Positions 53,146-63,348 are shown, numbered from the stretch's first letter. The stretch is DNA of 64,000 nt from Branchipolynoe longqiensis (GCA_030323885.1 CM059197.1:29531178-29595177), one strand, 5' to 3'. Translations and numbers: made by a program. Notes: generated from the letters alone by a model not told the origin.

Positions 53146-53602
53146 TATGGGCGTAATCGATTAATCAACTCGGGTCACCCGAGCCACTTTTTGGCACATG
53201 CGCACATCCTACAGACTCGGATCGAATAATCGAATATGCCTCTCCGCACTCGGGTGAACATTTTTTTTTTTTTTTTAATAACCGATAAAACTATAGCAAA
53301 ATAGGATTTGAAGTATTTTATGATGGCCTAGTTTACCTATATTTCCATTTCGTTAATCTAAGTTACTCTTTTAAAAAAACATGTATGACTGGTACCGGTA
53401 GGTGTTATCCTGCAGGGCGTTACCAGAGCAAATGTGATGTCATCGCTTGTAGCCAACTCCAGCTAGGAGGTGGGTTACTTGGGTCGGATCATTTTGTACA
53501 CGGCACGTGTATTTGTCGACTCTACTCACAGTGTTTGATTTGAAATTCTGATGACTCGGGTGACCCGAGTTGCTCGGGTCGTGTTAATCGATTACGGCCT
53601 AT
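53146..53602. mobile_element. MITE-type element (family J)
   Basis: The left end GGGCGTAATCGATTAATCAA, with CTCGGGTCACCCGAG, is mirrored at the right by CTCGGGTGACCCGAGTTGCT and TTAATCGATTACGGCC. About 455 bp, non-coding. A T run lies at 53262-53277. Confidence 0.8.
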
Positions 53603-53785
53603 GTGATGTATAATGAATTATGCGAGTATAAAGATACTTATTATAAAGTATAAAGATAATTATTATCATTATTGTTATACTCTGTAAGACCCGACACTGT
53701 ACTGGTGGCACCACCCGCAGCCTCCTCGCCTCTACCACATGTAGACCAGTGTCAGTCGCACTGGAGGATTTTATATATATTCACG
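53603..53785 (+). repeat. interspersed repeat family B
   Basis: GTGATGTATAATGAATTATG, CGAGTATAAAGATACTTATT, TTATACTCTGTAAGACCCGA, CTGGTGGCACCACCCGCAGC and GTGTCAGTCGCACTGGAGG. It directly abuts family J and is very close to the copy at 9583-9745. Confidence 0.78.
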
Positions 53786-54547
53786 GTCTCTGACTATTTT
53801 CATAAACCGTGTATATATCTATGTTCTGGACTTGTGCACAGTCCCATTTCAATATAGTGCCACCATCTGGTGAAATCCATCTGTATCATTATATGGTATA
53901 CCATATCAGTGGTGCTATCTAATGGTGGAGTTAACAACACTTGTGGTTGCATGACTCAAAATGGGTGCCACTCTGGTGGAACTGACCAAAGTTAGTAAAA
54001 ACCATCAAAATTAATATGATGTGTGTACGGTAGGCACAAAAAAACATGCTATGAACCCATACATGGTGAAGCATCAGTGGAGTATAATGATGCGCGTTGA
54101 CAGCACTGATTAACACAGGAGTAGTGATCAGAACGACCGTAAAACATAATCACCGTTTGGTATTATAAATAGATATCCTATTTTCGCTCAGAGCCACATA
54201 GCATAGGAGCCCCAATTTGCAATCAAATACTTAATGAGTAATCAGTTATCTAAGGTTGTCCTGCCACCTAAGCTTAGATATTGCAGGCCGTAAAACTCAA
54301 TCCAACAAACAAATTATGTAAGCTTCATATGTCTGGTCAAAGCCTGGTAAGTGTTTGTGGTTTTGACAATGTGAGGCTTTCTTTGGACTATGCTGCTTTA
54401 AATAGAATAACCCTACTTGCATTTAATTTCAGTTAATTACTCAAATTAATACAAGTCAAGTTTGGTAGATATAGTTGGTGAATTTATATTGTAATAAGTT
54501 TGGTTTTTGGGAGATTGGTAAAACATTTATTTATGTATGTGTTGCAG
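53786..54547. other. unassigned sequence before exon 4
   Basis: A degraded SINE tail lies at about 54255-54312 (TAAGCTTAGATATTGCAGGC), and GACTATGCTGCTTTAA at about 54386-54401 resembles a family A MITE terminus. Confidence 0.45.
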
Positions 54548-54652
54548 ACATCTTCGACCAGACGTGCTGCCAGATTGACTGCTACACACTTCGCGACTGT
54601 AAACAAGCGACAAGCGATCATTGCACAAGCCCTCCAGTTGAATGTGCCATGG
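54548..54652 (+). CDS. exon 4 of the membrane glycoprotein gene (Cys-rich)
   Basis: Encodes residues 214-248 plus one base (DIFDQTCCQIDCYTLRD ... SPPVECAM). The acceptor is TATGTGTTGCAG and the donor is GCCATGG before GTAGGT, phase 1 to phase 1. Six Cys in 35 residues (220, 221, 225, 231, 239, 246) complete the Cys-rich stretch begun in exon 3. A SINE of family C sits 37 bp after the donor, so the functional intron signals at this site must be short. Confidence 0.87.
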
Positions 54653-54689
54653 GTAGGTCATTGATAGTCATACCGGAAATGAGTCATTG

Positions 54690-54992
54690 TGGTGTTCTCT
54701 GTGGCAGAGTGGTTAGAGTGTCTGACTTTTTTCTAGGTCGGACTCCTTATCTGAAGGTCGGTGGTTCGATTCCCTGTGCTCCCCATCTCTGCCACTTTGG
54801 ATTTCCACCGCTGTGTATAACTTACAGCGTCATCAAAGGCTGGTTGCTCTCATACCATGTCTATGTGGTGTGGGAGGTTAAAAATCCCTTGAGTCGGTAA
54901 AAGTGTAGGCTCGGGCTTTCTATCGACAAACTGTCTAATGGTGAAAACAAGTCTGTTCAGACTTATCCATGATATGCAGTATAAATCTTCAA
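54690..54992 (+). mobile_element. SINE family C, full length
   Basis: The head GGTGTTCTCTGTGGCAGAGTGG has an A box (GCAGAGTGGTTAGAG) and B box GGTTCGATTCCC. The body is GTCATCAAAGGCTGGTTGCT and GAGTCGGTAAAAGTGTAGGC; the end is CAGTATAAATCTTCAA. It is tRNA-derived, about 303 bp, and the best reference copy in the window. Confidence 0.88.
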
Positions 54993-55234
54993 TCAAGTAA
55001 TTTATGCTTCATGGAATGGTGTTCTTCTCTGAGCCAGTAGAAAATGATGACTTTGAAATATGTCAGGTTTACTATCCATGTGTAGGATACCTGACATTGG
55101 GAACTTCGTTGGCAAGAGGTGTGTAGTTTATTATCCTATTATGTATCATCTGTTCACAATCTTAACTTTGCTGTGTGTTTTTTTGTTCCCTCAACATGAA
55201 TTGTCTGCATCCTTCAATGACTCCTGCCAACTTC
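54993..55234. other. unassigned intronic sequence
   Basis: Nothing recognised. Confidence 0.35.
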
Positions 55235-55527
55235 CAGGGCAAGAGCTAATGGGTTTGAATCATTGCCGATTCAAATCAATGACTTGCAAAATTGATACTT
55301 GTTGCTAGCTAGCCTGGTGCTCCTCATTAATAGGATAGGATAGGACATGGACTGGTAGCACAGTATCGGGATAATGTGACCGTGCGGGAAATCCAGTCAT
55401 GGTACTGGTGGCTTGTTTTTCCAGTGGGACAGTGCTTAAAAAGTCACCAGGATTGTGCACTGTCACAATGCGGTACCCATCCTGATATGGCCTTATATGT
55501 TGCTAGGACATAAACCCCACCTAACCT
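55235..55527 (+). mobile_element. SINE family A, old copy
   Basis: TTGAATCATTGCCGATTCAA (decayed head), AAATTGATACTTGTTGCTAG, GCACTGTCACAATGCGGTAC, CCATCCTGATATGGCCTTAT. Its tail leads into the 69-bp array. Confidence 0.78.
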
Positions 55528-55800
55528 CTTTTGTTGTGTGCACGCGTCCTGAGATATGACCTTAGATGTTGCTAGGACATAAATGCCACCAAACCTCTTT
55601 TGTTGGGCGTACCCGTCCTGAGATATAACCTTAGCTGTTGCTAGGACATAAACCCCACCAAACCTCGTATGTTGGGCGTACCCATCCTGAGATATGACCT
55701 TAGATTTTGCTAGGACTTAAGCCCCACCAAACCTCTCATATTGGGCATCCCAGTCCTGAGATATGACCTTAGATGTTGCTAGGACATAAACCCCCACCAA
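55528..55800. repeat. 69-bp tandem array of SINE tails before exon 5
   Basis: Four units each contain ACCTCTTTTGTTGGGCGTAC, CCGTCCTGAGATATGACC and TTGCTAGGACATAAACCCC. A partial fifth unit (ACCTCTTATGTTTTGTGCGCC) forms the pyrimidine-rich 3' end of intron 4. The unit thus joins the SINE tail to sequence from the splice acceptor region. Confidence 0.88.
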
Positions 55801-55830
55801 ACCTCTTATGTTTTGTGCGCCTTCTTGCAG

Positions 55831-56430
55831 GAGACGCGTATCGCTACACGATCCAACCGGTCTTCCAGAACATCAAGCAGGAGTTCCAGTGTCACATCAA
55901 GCACCGCAAGCCGAAGATCCTCTACAAGATGTTCTACTACATCATGCTGCCCGAGCGCAACTTCGAGACGCCGCGTGTCCAGAAGACCGTCTATGCGCAT
56001 GACCTCGAGTACCAGTCCCACGGCGAGTTCATGGCTGACTACATCACTATCGAGCACAATACCGGCCTGCAGATCTTCGATGAGTTCATCATGGTGGGCA
56101 GGGACCTGGATACTCCAGGCGGCATGAATTACTCTGTGCACAGTATGAAGCAGGAAGCTGATTTCCGCAAGAAGCGTGTCACTGTGCATGAGATCTCGCA
56201 CAACATCCATATCGCATCAACACAGTTCCGCAACCCATTTGACTACTCGACATCTAGCTGGGACACAAATAATGACTGCGAGAAGGACGCAACCAAGTTC
56301 AAGAGCATGCAGAAGCACTATAATCCAGACGGGCAGAGCGTCAAGGTGATGATGGAGAATGTTGATGATCCCTTCAAGTACTTCCTCAAGTCCATGGAGA
56401 ACCCTCCTTATATTCGGTTCCTTGCCCCGG
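55831..56430 (+). CDS. exon 5 of the membrane glycoprotein gene (largest ectodomain exon)
   Basis: Encodes residues 249-448 and one base of 449. The acceptor is GCCTTCTTGCAG and the donor is GCCCCGG before GTCAGT, phase 1 to phase 1. The 200-residue stretch alternates short hydrophobic and polar runs (YKMFYYIMLPERNFETP, GLQIFDEFIMVGRDLDTPGG), suggesting beta-rich extracellular structure. It has one sequon (N348, NYS) and only two Cys (269, 398). HEISH at 368-372 matches the HExxH zinc-site pattern, but the metzincin follow-up G and third His are absent, so catalysis is unsupported. Codons are strongly G/C-ending. The family is not recognised. Confidence 0.92.
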
Positions 56431-56489
56431 GTCAGTACACTTCAGTGTTAATCTAGTTCCCAAGCCTTTGGGCGCCATGTTATGTGGAA

Positions 56490-56527
<38 letters not shown>
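56490..56527. repeat. poly-G tract of 38 bases in intron 5
   Basis: Uninterrupted G run 60 bp after the exon 5 donor, followed by TGGGGGGAGAGGG. Confidence 0.95.
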
Positions 56528-56528
<1 letters not shown>

Positions 56529-56596
56529 GGGGGGAGAGGGTTGGCTGACTGGGTAGAGAGCATTCTCTTTCCTCGCACTGAGTCAAATTATTTTAC

Positions 56597-56665
56597 CAGA
56601 CGGGATGGCCAAATAAGTTGAGCGTCCGTCTCCCGTGTTGGTAGATGGTGGGATTCGAACGCACG
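56597..56665 (+). mobile_element. SINE family A head fragment
   Basis: ACCAGACGGGATGGCCAAAT, GTCCGTCTCCCGTGTTGG, GGGATTCGAACGC. The body and tail are absent. Confidence 0.7.
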
Positions 56666-57026
56666 GGTTCATTCAATATGCCAATTTTTGTTAATGCTTG
56701 TAAACATTTAATTCATCAGAATAATTGTGTTCAGTGTATTGCAGGTATTTTCACTAAATGTCTGAATACGCTGAGAGACACTTAGATGGGTCCTTCGTTT
56801 CTCTTCTATACTTCAGTTGAGGAATTCCAGATTAGAACGATGTGATATCCATTGGAATTGAATGGCTAGTGTAAATGTCTAAAAGAAAATATTAAAACAA
56901 TATTTAAAAAATATTAAAAAAATATTGTGCTATATGCTCCAAACATACCATGTGCAGATTTACGGTAGGTAGGCATTAGTACTTTTTTTTAAATTCACGT
57001 GACGTGTGCGCATGCCCTCTCTGCAG
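56666..57026. other. unassigned intron 5 sequence
   Basis: AATATT-rich. No repeat family recognised. Confidence 0.35.
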
Positions 57027-57149
57027 GCAACACCTCAGTGCTGCCTTGGTACTTCCGGGACAATGGTCCGACGCTTATCACGAACGGGTCGCTCAACGCC
57101 ACACTTGAGCTGGTAGCCGGCGGGCGCATCTGGAACATCATCATTACAG
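57027..57149 (+). CDS. exon 6 of the membrane glycoprotein gene
   Basis: Encodes residues 449-489 plus one base (NTSVLPWYFRDNGPTL ... IWNIIIT). The acceptor is CTCTCTGCAG and the donor is ATTACAG before GTCAGT, phase 1 to phase 1. Three sequons in 25 residues (N450, N468, N472) mark it as heavily glycosylated extracellular sequence. No Cys is present. Confidence 0.88.
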
Positions 57150-57154
57150 GTCAG

Positions 57155-57476
57155 TGCAGTTTTGTGTGGGTTTATTTTTTTGTGGGCTTATTTTTTTGTG
57201 GGTTTATTTAGGTGTTGGGCTTTTCTTTGTGGTTTATTTTGTTGTGGGTTTATTTTTTTGTGCGCTTAGTTTTTTGTGGGTTTATTTAGGTGTGGGTCTT
57301 TTCTGTGTGCGTTTATTTTTTGTGGGGTTTATTTTTTGTGGGGTTTATTTTTTTCTGGGTTAATTTTTTTCTGGGTTTAGTTTTTTCTGGGTTTTGTTTT
57401 TTCTGGGTTTTGTTTTTTGTGTGGATTTGTTTGTGTCTGTTTTTTTCCGGGTTTTTTGGGGGGTGGGCGGCAGCAA
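57155..57476. repeat. T/G minisatellite, GTGGGTTTATTTTTTT unit, at exon 6 donor
   Basis: About twenty units of 14-18 bp (GTGGGTTTATTTTTTT, CTGGGTTTTGTTTTTT), starting only a few bases after the donor. T/G asymmetry is strong. Val/Phe/Leu-rich frames here are shadows. Confidence 0.9.
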
Positions 57477-57479
57477 TAA

Positions 57480-57650
57480 CTGCTTAATAAGTGCACCAAT
57501 ATTTAACCTAGAAATGTAGGTTCAAATCTAGATAAGTGTTTTCCTCTTGACAAATTTTATGCTTTTATGCCAATGTGCAAAGTAACTAACCAGGATTAAA
57601 TCTAGTTGTTTGCCAAAATGTGATGCTTTCATCAGATTGCAGCCTTTTAT
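57480..57650. mobile_element. MITE family A remnant
   Basis: TGCTTAATAAGTGCACCAAT, AACCTAGAAATGTAGGTTCA, AGATAAGTGTTTTCC and TGATGCTTTCATCAGATTGC follow the order at 21640-21735. Confidence 0.6.
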
Positions 57651-57741
57651 TTATTTTTTTTTGTTCACCCATTTTTATAGTATTTTCTTCTTCCCCACCC
57701 CCCCCCCCCCTTAACACCACCACCACACCCACCACCCACAG

Positions 57742-58540
57742 GTAAGATGTCCGACTGTCCCGGCTACCTCGGTGTTACCATCAACAACCGCATCGACCTG
57801 GAAGAGATTTACAAGCACGATCTGCTCATCTTCTGCCCTACCAACTTCACCATTACGTTCAAGGTGCCCAACTGGGGCCAGAAGCCGGACAAGACGTTCG
57901 ATGTCCACCTGGAAGACTCCCACAGCAGCTACGACGTCTACTTGACGCATATCATGTTCGAGCAGAACAGCGTCGAGCGCCAGGTGGACCTGAAGCGACA
58001 GGTGGCACCACCGCCGCCCGTGGGCGCCATGCTGGTGGTGCTGGCGGCGTCGCTGGTGCTGCTGGTGGCGGTGCTGCTGTTCGTCTATGCATACCTCGAC
58101 TGCAGCAAGAAACGCGCTCTTCGACAGCGTCAGATCAGCGTCTACGAGAACGCGGCCAACGGACGCGTGGCGGCCGGAGACTACTGCACGGCCGCCAAGA
58201 ACCTGAGTCAGGGCCAGCTGCTCTTCATCGTGCTCTACACCCTGTTGCGCCTCCTCTACACACTCGTCTTCACCTTCTCCGTCTTCTTCGCCGTGCTGAT
58301 GCTCTTCGTCAAGATTGACTTCCTGACTCTGTCGCAGCTGCCCGAGTACCAGCGCCGGAAGCACAACGAGACGCAGACGCTGGCATTGCGCATTGACGCC
58401 TACGGGCAGGGCGAGCTGCTGCGACAGGCGAAGCTGGTTACCGGCATGCAGGGCGCCTGCAGCCACTACATCGAGGAGCTGTTCGACTCGATCCAGATTG
58501 AGATGGACAACATCACCAGCAACCAGCACCGGCAGGACAT
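57742..58540 (+). CDS. exon 7 of the membrane glycoprotein gene (both membrane segments)
   Basis: Encodes residues 490-755 and two bases of 756. The acceptor is CCACCCACAG and the donor is GACAT before GTGAGT, phase 1 to phase 2. Residues 491-580 end the first ectodomain (Cys 495 and 521, sequon N524). A membrane segment at about 583-608 (VGAMLVVLAASLVLLVAVLL) is followed by a basic loop, SKKRALRQRQ. The second segment is at about 647-679 (LLFIVLYTLLRLLYTLVFTF and on). Then come polar sequence and sequons N698 and N746. N643 in the loop would face the cytosol and is probably unused. Two passes put the C-terminal part outside the cell (inference). Confidence 0.92.
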
Positions 58541-58549
58541 GTGAGTGTG

Positions 58550-58742
58550 GTAGTGATAGGGGTGGGGGTTGGGATGGGGAGGGAGGGGAGGGGGAGATAT
58601 GGAGTGGGGGCCCGGGGAGGGGGAAGAGGAGAGGCTAGGCAGGGAGGGGCGAGGCGGGGAGAGGGGCGAGGCGAGACGGGGGGAATGGGGAGGGAAGGCG
58701 AGGTAGGGGGAGATGGGGGAAGGGGCGCGAGGAGGGGAGGCC
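58550..58742. repeat. G-rich tract after exon 7 donor
   Basis: GGGGAGGGAGGGGAGGGGG-type sequence starting about 15 bp after the donor. Confidence 0.88.
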
Positions 58743-59130
58743 CTTACTCTCTGTATATCGAGCTGAAAAGATGTGTTTCCCCAATGAAGTATGCGGGTTA
58801 ATAGTTTATTATTCCGAATAAGTCATTATTTGTCAGTTGTCCGGTACTGGCTTTCCAAGGTGTTGCTTTAGTTACACACATAATTAAAGACACGGAGTTA
58901 ATGATTGCCTTTTAAAGAAGAGAATGTCTGAGGACGAGAAGTAGTGTACTTAATTCCTGTGTATCAGCCCTTGGGGTTTAATAGTTGTAAATATGTTCAA
59001 AACAGTTCATGTTTCTGCGTTTCTGTGATCGTCTTCCAGCCGTAAATACAGAGTTATTTACACCAATATTTCATGACAACGAGATCAATTAATACAAATG
59101 TAGGATACTGTGTGAGACGGGTTGGGTTGG
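58743..59130. other. unassigned intron 7 sequence
   Basis: Nothing recognised. Confidence 0.35.
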
Positions 59131-59158
59131 GAGGGGGGGGGGGGCGCGGGGGGGTTAA

Positions 59159-59196
<38 letters not shown>
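59131..59196. repeat. poly-G tracts
   Basis: GAGGGGGGGGGGGGCGCGGG is followed by a run of about 38 G (59159-59196) interrupted by nothing visible. Confidence 0.93.
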
Positions 59197-59200
<4 letters not shown>

Positions 59201-59688
59201 GGAAGCAGGTAGAGGGTGACATGCCACCAGCCAATCTATCATAGCTCATGTTGTCATTCTACATTGTGTTTATATGGGGCTATGCGTCATATATTTACTC
59301 CATCAGAAAAGAGTAGTGTAGAAAGTGTGCTGGGGAATAGGTGAGATGTAATTAGTAAATAGCTATTGTTATTGAGGGGTGGTGGGTGTGTTGGGGTGTT
59401 ATTAGTGCTTGATAATTTGCTTCTAGATGTGAAGATTGTCCAGGGGAAGTGAATCGCGGATTGCTTTGTCTCGGTAGAGCTTTTAGCTGTAATAGATTAT
59501 GAAAGAGAAACATTATGTTGATGTATTGTATGCACTGATTTGATGTGATCTTTGTTTTACTATGAGTTAGTTGATACAAAACCTTTGAAATTGTTAGAAT
59601 ATTAAATTGTGTAGTTGTGATTGGAGTGTTATGTTAGTAACGCCGACATATTCGCTATTTATAGCTGAATAAGGGATTACACAGCACA
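59197..59688. other. unassigned intron 7 sequence
   Basis: Nothing recognised. Confidence 0.35.
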
Positions 59689-59689
59689 A

Positions 59690-61025
59690 TTGGTGTGCGT
59701 GTTTATGTGTGTGTGTGTGTCTGTATGTATGTATGTGTGTATAGGTATGTGTGTGTCTGTCACTGTTTTTGTGTCTGTGTGCCTGTCTCTCTGGTTCTGT
59801 GTATGTGTGTCTGTCTCTCTGTTTCTGTTTGGGTCTGTCTCTGTCTCTCTGGCTATGTCTCTCTGTATCTATGTGTCTCTGTCTGTCTGTCTGTCTCTCT
59901 GTATATGTCTCCATGTATCTCTCTGTCTCTCTGTCTCTGTTGCTGTGTGTGTGTCTGTCTGTGTCTGTTTCTCTGTGTGTATGTCTGTCTCTGTCTCTGT
60001 TTCTGTGTGTGTGTCTCTCTGGCTCTGGCTCTGGCTCTGTCTCTCTGGCTCTGTCTCTCTGTCTCTGTCTCTATGTACCTGTATCTCTATGTCTCTATCT
60101 ATGTCTCTGTCTCTCTGTCTCTGTCTGTGTGTGTCTCTGTCTGTCTCTGTTTCTGTGTGTGCGCATCTGTCTCTGCCTATGTCTCTGTTTATGTGTGTGT
60201 CTGTCTGGCTTTGTCTGGCTCTGTCTCTGTCTCTCTGTACCTGTATATCTATGTCTCTGTTTATGTGTGTCTGTCTGTTTCTGTGTGTGTGCGACTGTCT
60301 CTGCCTCTGTCTCTGTTTCTGTGTGTGTGTCTGTTTGGCTCTGTCTCTGTCTCTCTGTCTCTGTCTCTCTGTACCTGTATCTCTATGTCTCTGTCTATGT
60401 CTCTGCCTCCGTCTCTGTATCTGTGTGTGTGTCTGTCTCTGTCTCTGTTTCTGTGTGTGTCTGTCTGGCTTTTTCTCTGTCTCTGTCTCTCTGTACCTGT
60501 ATCTCTATGTATCTGTCTCTGTATGTGTGTGTCTGTCTGTCTCTGTTTCTGTGTGCGTCTGTCTCTACCTCTGTCTCTGTGTCTGTATGTGTATGTCTGG
60601 CTCTGTCTCTGTGTCTCTGTCTGTGTGTGTATCTGTCTGTCTCTGTGTCTGTTTCTGTGTATGTGCGTCTGTCTCTGCCTCTGTCTCTGTTTCCGTGTGT
60701 GTCTGTCTGCCTCTGCCTCTGTCTCTGTTTCTGTGTGTGTCTGTCTAAATCTGTCTCTCTGTCTCTGTCTGTGTGTGTGTGTCCGTCTGTCTCTGTCTCT
60801 GTTTCTCTGTGTGTGCGTCTGTCTCTGCCTCTGTCTCTGTTTCTGTGCGTGTCTGTCTGGCTTTGGATCTGTCTCTCTCTGTCGCTGTCTTTCTGTATCT
60901 GTCTCTCTGTATCTCTCTGTATGTGTGTGTCTGTCTGTCTCTGTTCCTGTGTGTGTTTGTCTCTGCCTCTGTCTCAGTTTCTATGTGTGTGTCGGTCTGT
61001 CTCAGTCTGACTGCTTCTGTGTGTG
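59690..61025. repeat. CTGTCTCTGTCTCTG microsatellite, 1.3 kb
   Basis: (TCTG/TCTCTG/TGTGTG)n with short variants such as TGCCTCTGTCTCTG. Three overlapping Cys/Leu/Val/Ser frames of up to 477 codons are shadows. Confidence 0.94.
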
Positions 61026-61308
61026 TGCGCAGGCCTATGTATATATATATGTATATACATATATATATATACATGTGTACATGCTGAAACGATGCCCATG
61101 TGAGTTAGCTGTCGGCTTACTGTGCTGAGGAGAGAGGAAAGTCTAGGTGCAATTATGCACTTAGCAGAGGGAGGTAGCGACTTCTTAGAAGCCACGCAGC
61201 TGGTTGTCGTAGTAGGGTGTAATAGTGTGTGCAATTAGTGTTCTACAGTCAGGCAGTGCTCTGTTACACCAGGCTTTTAGTCGGCGTATTTAGTAGAGTC
61301 TGCGCCCA
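61026..61308. other. unassigned intron 7 sequence
   Basis: A TA patch lies at 61036-61075. Nothing else recognised. Confidence 0.35.
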
Positions 61309-61319
61309 AATTCAGTTGT

Positions 61320-61926
61320 ATACATACCTAATTAATGCATTAGTAGCTCCTAATTAATGCATTACTAACTACTAATTAATGTATTAGTAGCTCCTAATTA
61401 ATGCATTAGTAATGCCTAATCAATACATTAGTGGCTCCTAATTAATCCATTAGTAGTTCATAATTAATGCATTCGTAGCCCCTACTTAGTGCATTCGTAG
61501 CCCCTAATTAATGCATTAGTAGCTCATAATTAATGCATTAGTAACTATTAATTAATTATTAGTAGCTCCTAATTAATGCATTAGTAATGCCTAATCAATA
61601 CATTAGTGGCTCCTAATTAATTCATTAGTAGCTTCTAATTAATACATTAGTAGCTCCTAATTAATACATTAGTAATAGTAGCTCCGAATTAATGCATTAG
61701 TAGGTCCTAATTAATGCATTGGTACCTCCTAATTAATGCATTAGTAGCTCCTAATTAATGCATTAGTAGCTCCTAATTAATGCATTGGTAGCTCCTAATT
61801 AATGCATTGGTAGCTCCTAATCAGTGCATTATTACCCCCTCCTTAATGCATTAGTAGCTCCTAGTTAATACATTAGTAGCTCCTGATTAATGCAGGGGTA
61901 GCTCCTAATTAATGCATTAGTAGCTC
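61320..61926. repeat. 22-bp minisatellite, CTCCTAATTAATGCATTAGTAG unit family
   Basis: About 27 units built on TAATTAATGCATTAGTAGCT, with variants CAATACATTAGTGGCTC and CTTAATGCATTAGTAG. TTAATGCATTA is itself palindromic. Confidence 0.93.
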
Positions 61927-62353
61927 ATGCGATGCATTACATAAATGTAATAAAATATTCATATAAAATGCAATGTCATGGAGTGCATTGTGCATATTTT
62001 ATGTAATCCATTGTACATAATACAAGATCAAATATTGTGTGTGGGGGGGGGGGGGGGTTTCAAACCCTAAGCATGGGAAGCTTATTTATATTCACATAGT
62101 GCCTTACATAACTGACATGTATATTACATACAGTGCACAGGGCCGCTCACAGGGGGCGCCACCGTGGTCTATGTCATAATAACAGGGTCAGCTAGATAGG
62201 ATAAGTGCTAACTATTACATAGGGAACTGAAGATCGGTAGTGTCCTTGTTTATATTCCCATAATGGATTATAGAGCACATATGCTTAGATAATGTATTAC
62301 TAGGTGTACATCTTCAGCTGTGCATTATCTGAATATATATTTATGCGCATACA
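61927..62353. other. unassigned intron 7 sequence
   Basis: A G run lies at 62043-62057 and CAGGGGGCGCCACCGTGG at 62148 (CTCF-like core). No exon. Confidence 0.35.
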
Positions 62354-62680
62354 GAGCGCGGTGGCCGAATCGGTTGAGCGCGGGCATCACGTGCGGAAGG
62401 TCGGTAGTTCAGTTCCCGGTCGAGTCACACCGATGACTTATAAGATTGATACATGTTGCTTCCTAGCCTGGGCCTGGCATTAATAGGAGAGTGCAAGGAC
62501 TGGTTAGCTCAGTGTCAGGATATTGTGACTGAGTGGGATATCGGGTCATGGTTCCGGCGGCCTGATTTCCCAGTGGGGCAGCACTATAAAGTCACAATGA
62601 GTGCACACTGTCACAAGTCGGTACCCATCCCGATATGACCTTAGATGTTGCCAGGATGTAAAGCTCCAACAACCAACCAT
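62354..62680 (+). mobile_element. SINE family A, full length
   Basis: GCGCGGTGGCCGAATCGGTT head, B box AGTTCAGTTCC, complete body, tail CCATCCCGATATGACCTTAG...GTAAAGCTCCAACAACCAACC. Confidence 0.87.
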
Positions 62681-62683
62681 TAT

Positions 62684-62952
62684 ATGTACATGAGACTGTC
62701 TCAAAAGGTGCTAAGCAATATGAGCCAAAACTTTGTCCATTGTAACGATCAACATACTATCTGCTTATGCATTTGCTCAGGATAAACTGATTTGTTTTTT
62801 ACATGGTGTTTCATAATCCCAATAGAATACATATTGATTTGAAGCAAATGTCCTTGTGTTTTCAGTGTAACTGTTTCTGTGCTGTTTTGTGTCAATCGTT
62901 ACAATGGACAAAAAAAAGAAGAGGTATCATCTTTTGAGACAGGCTCACATAT
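62684..62952 (+). mobile_element. MITE family D, complete
   Basis: TGTACATGAGACTGTCTCAA to CATCTTTTGAGACAGGCTCACAT. It contains AACATACTATCTGC, the intact version of the site where the TRIM inserted at 6030. It ends 70 bp before exon 8. Confidence 0.88.
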
Positions 62953-63022
62953 TTTGTGTGAGTCGTAAACCTCGAAAAACGTACTTGGAATCCACCTTGA
63001 CCTTGACCTTGACCCCTTGCAG

Positions 63023-63260
63023 GTTCGGTGACGAGTCGTCTATTAGCTACCTGATGAACCAGCACGTGAAGAGAGCCATGAACGACTACCAGAGGCGGAT
63101 TGGTAACTTCACGGCTAGGTACAACTCTCAGTTCGACAACAGCCTCGGCTCCAAGGTTTTGCGCTACAAGCGCTATCTCAGCAAGATCTATGCCAACGAC
63201 TGGTTCAAATTCGCACAACTACTCTATAACCATAGCAACTATGCCATTGGCAGGTCCAAG
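63023..63260 (+). CDS. exon 8 of the membrane glycoprotein gene
   Basis: Encodes the last base of codon 756 and residues 757-835 (FGDESSISYLMNQHV ... YNHSNYAIGRSK). The acceptor is CCCCTTGCAG after TTGACCTTGACCTTGACC and the donor is TCCAAG before GTAGGT, phase 0. Charged, Tyr- and Arg-rich, probably helical, with sequons N784 (NFT) and N825 (NHS). No stop codon precedes the donor, so the gene continues beyond the window. A MITE ends 70 bp upstream and a SINE starts 88 bp downstream. Confidence 0.88.
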
Positions 63261-63348
63261 GTAGGTCTGGTCATCAAGTGACACTTCTCTAATTTTTATT
63301 ATTTGCAATGTTTTCTTATTTAAAGTTACATAATGACATGCTTGTCGT

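Larger units (their letters stand above)
33524..63260 (+). other. gene locus: two-segment membrane glycoprotein, partial at both ends
   Basis: Eight exons joined by GT-AG introns give 2507 nt and 835 uninterrupted codons. All seven junctions agree in phase (2,0,1,1,1,1,2). Residue numbers here count from the first whole codon of exon 1. Residues 1-580 form an extracellular region with at least seven N-X-S/T sequons and eleven Cys between 166 and 246. Hydrophobic segments lie at about 583-608 and 647-679, separated by a short loop with SKKRALRQRQ. A second region (680-835) has four more sequons, so the likely order is outside, membrane, cytosol, membrane, outside. The first exon starts mid-codon and exon 8 ends at a donor, so both ends are missing. 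I do not recognise the family. Confidence 0.88.

Noticed and set aside
55813..56127. 104-codon Ser/Arg-rich frame and a 134-codon antisense frame over exon 5
   Set aside because: They are alternate-frame and antisense shadows of the exon 5 coding sequence, whose frame alone fits both neighbouring exons.
57711..58529. 272-codon antisense frame opposite exon 7
   Set aside because: Shadow caused by G/C-ending codons of exon 7. The sense frame has membrane segments, sequons and matching splice phases.
59690..61128. three overlapping Cys/Leu/Val/Ser frames of 350-480 codons
   Set aside because: They are generated by CTGTCTCTG and TGTGTG microsatellite sequence; all three registers are open at once.
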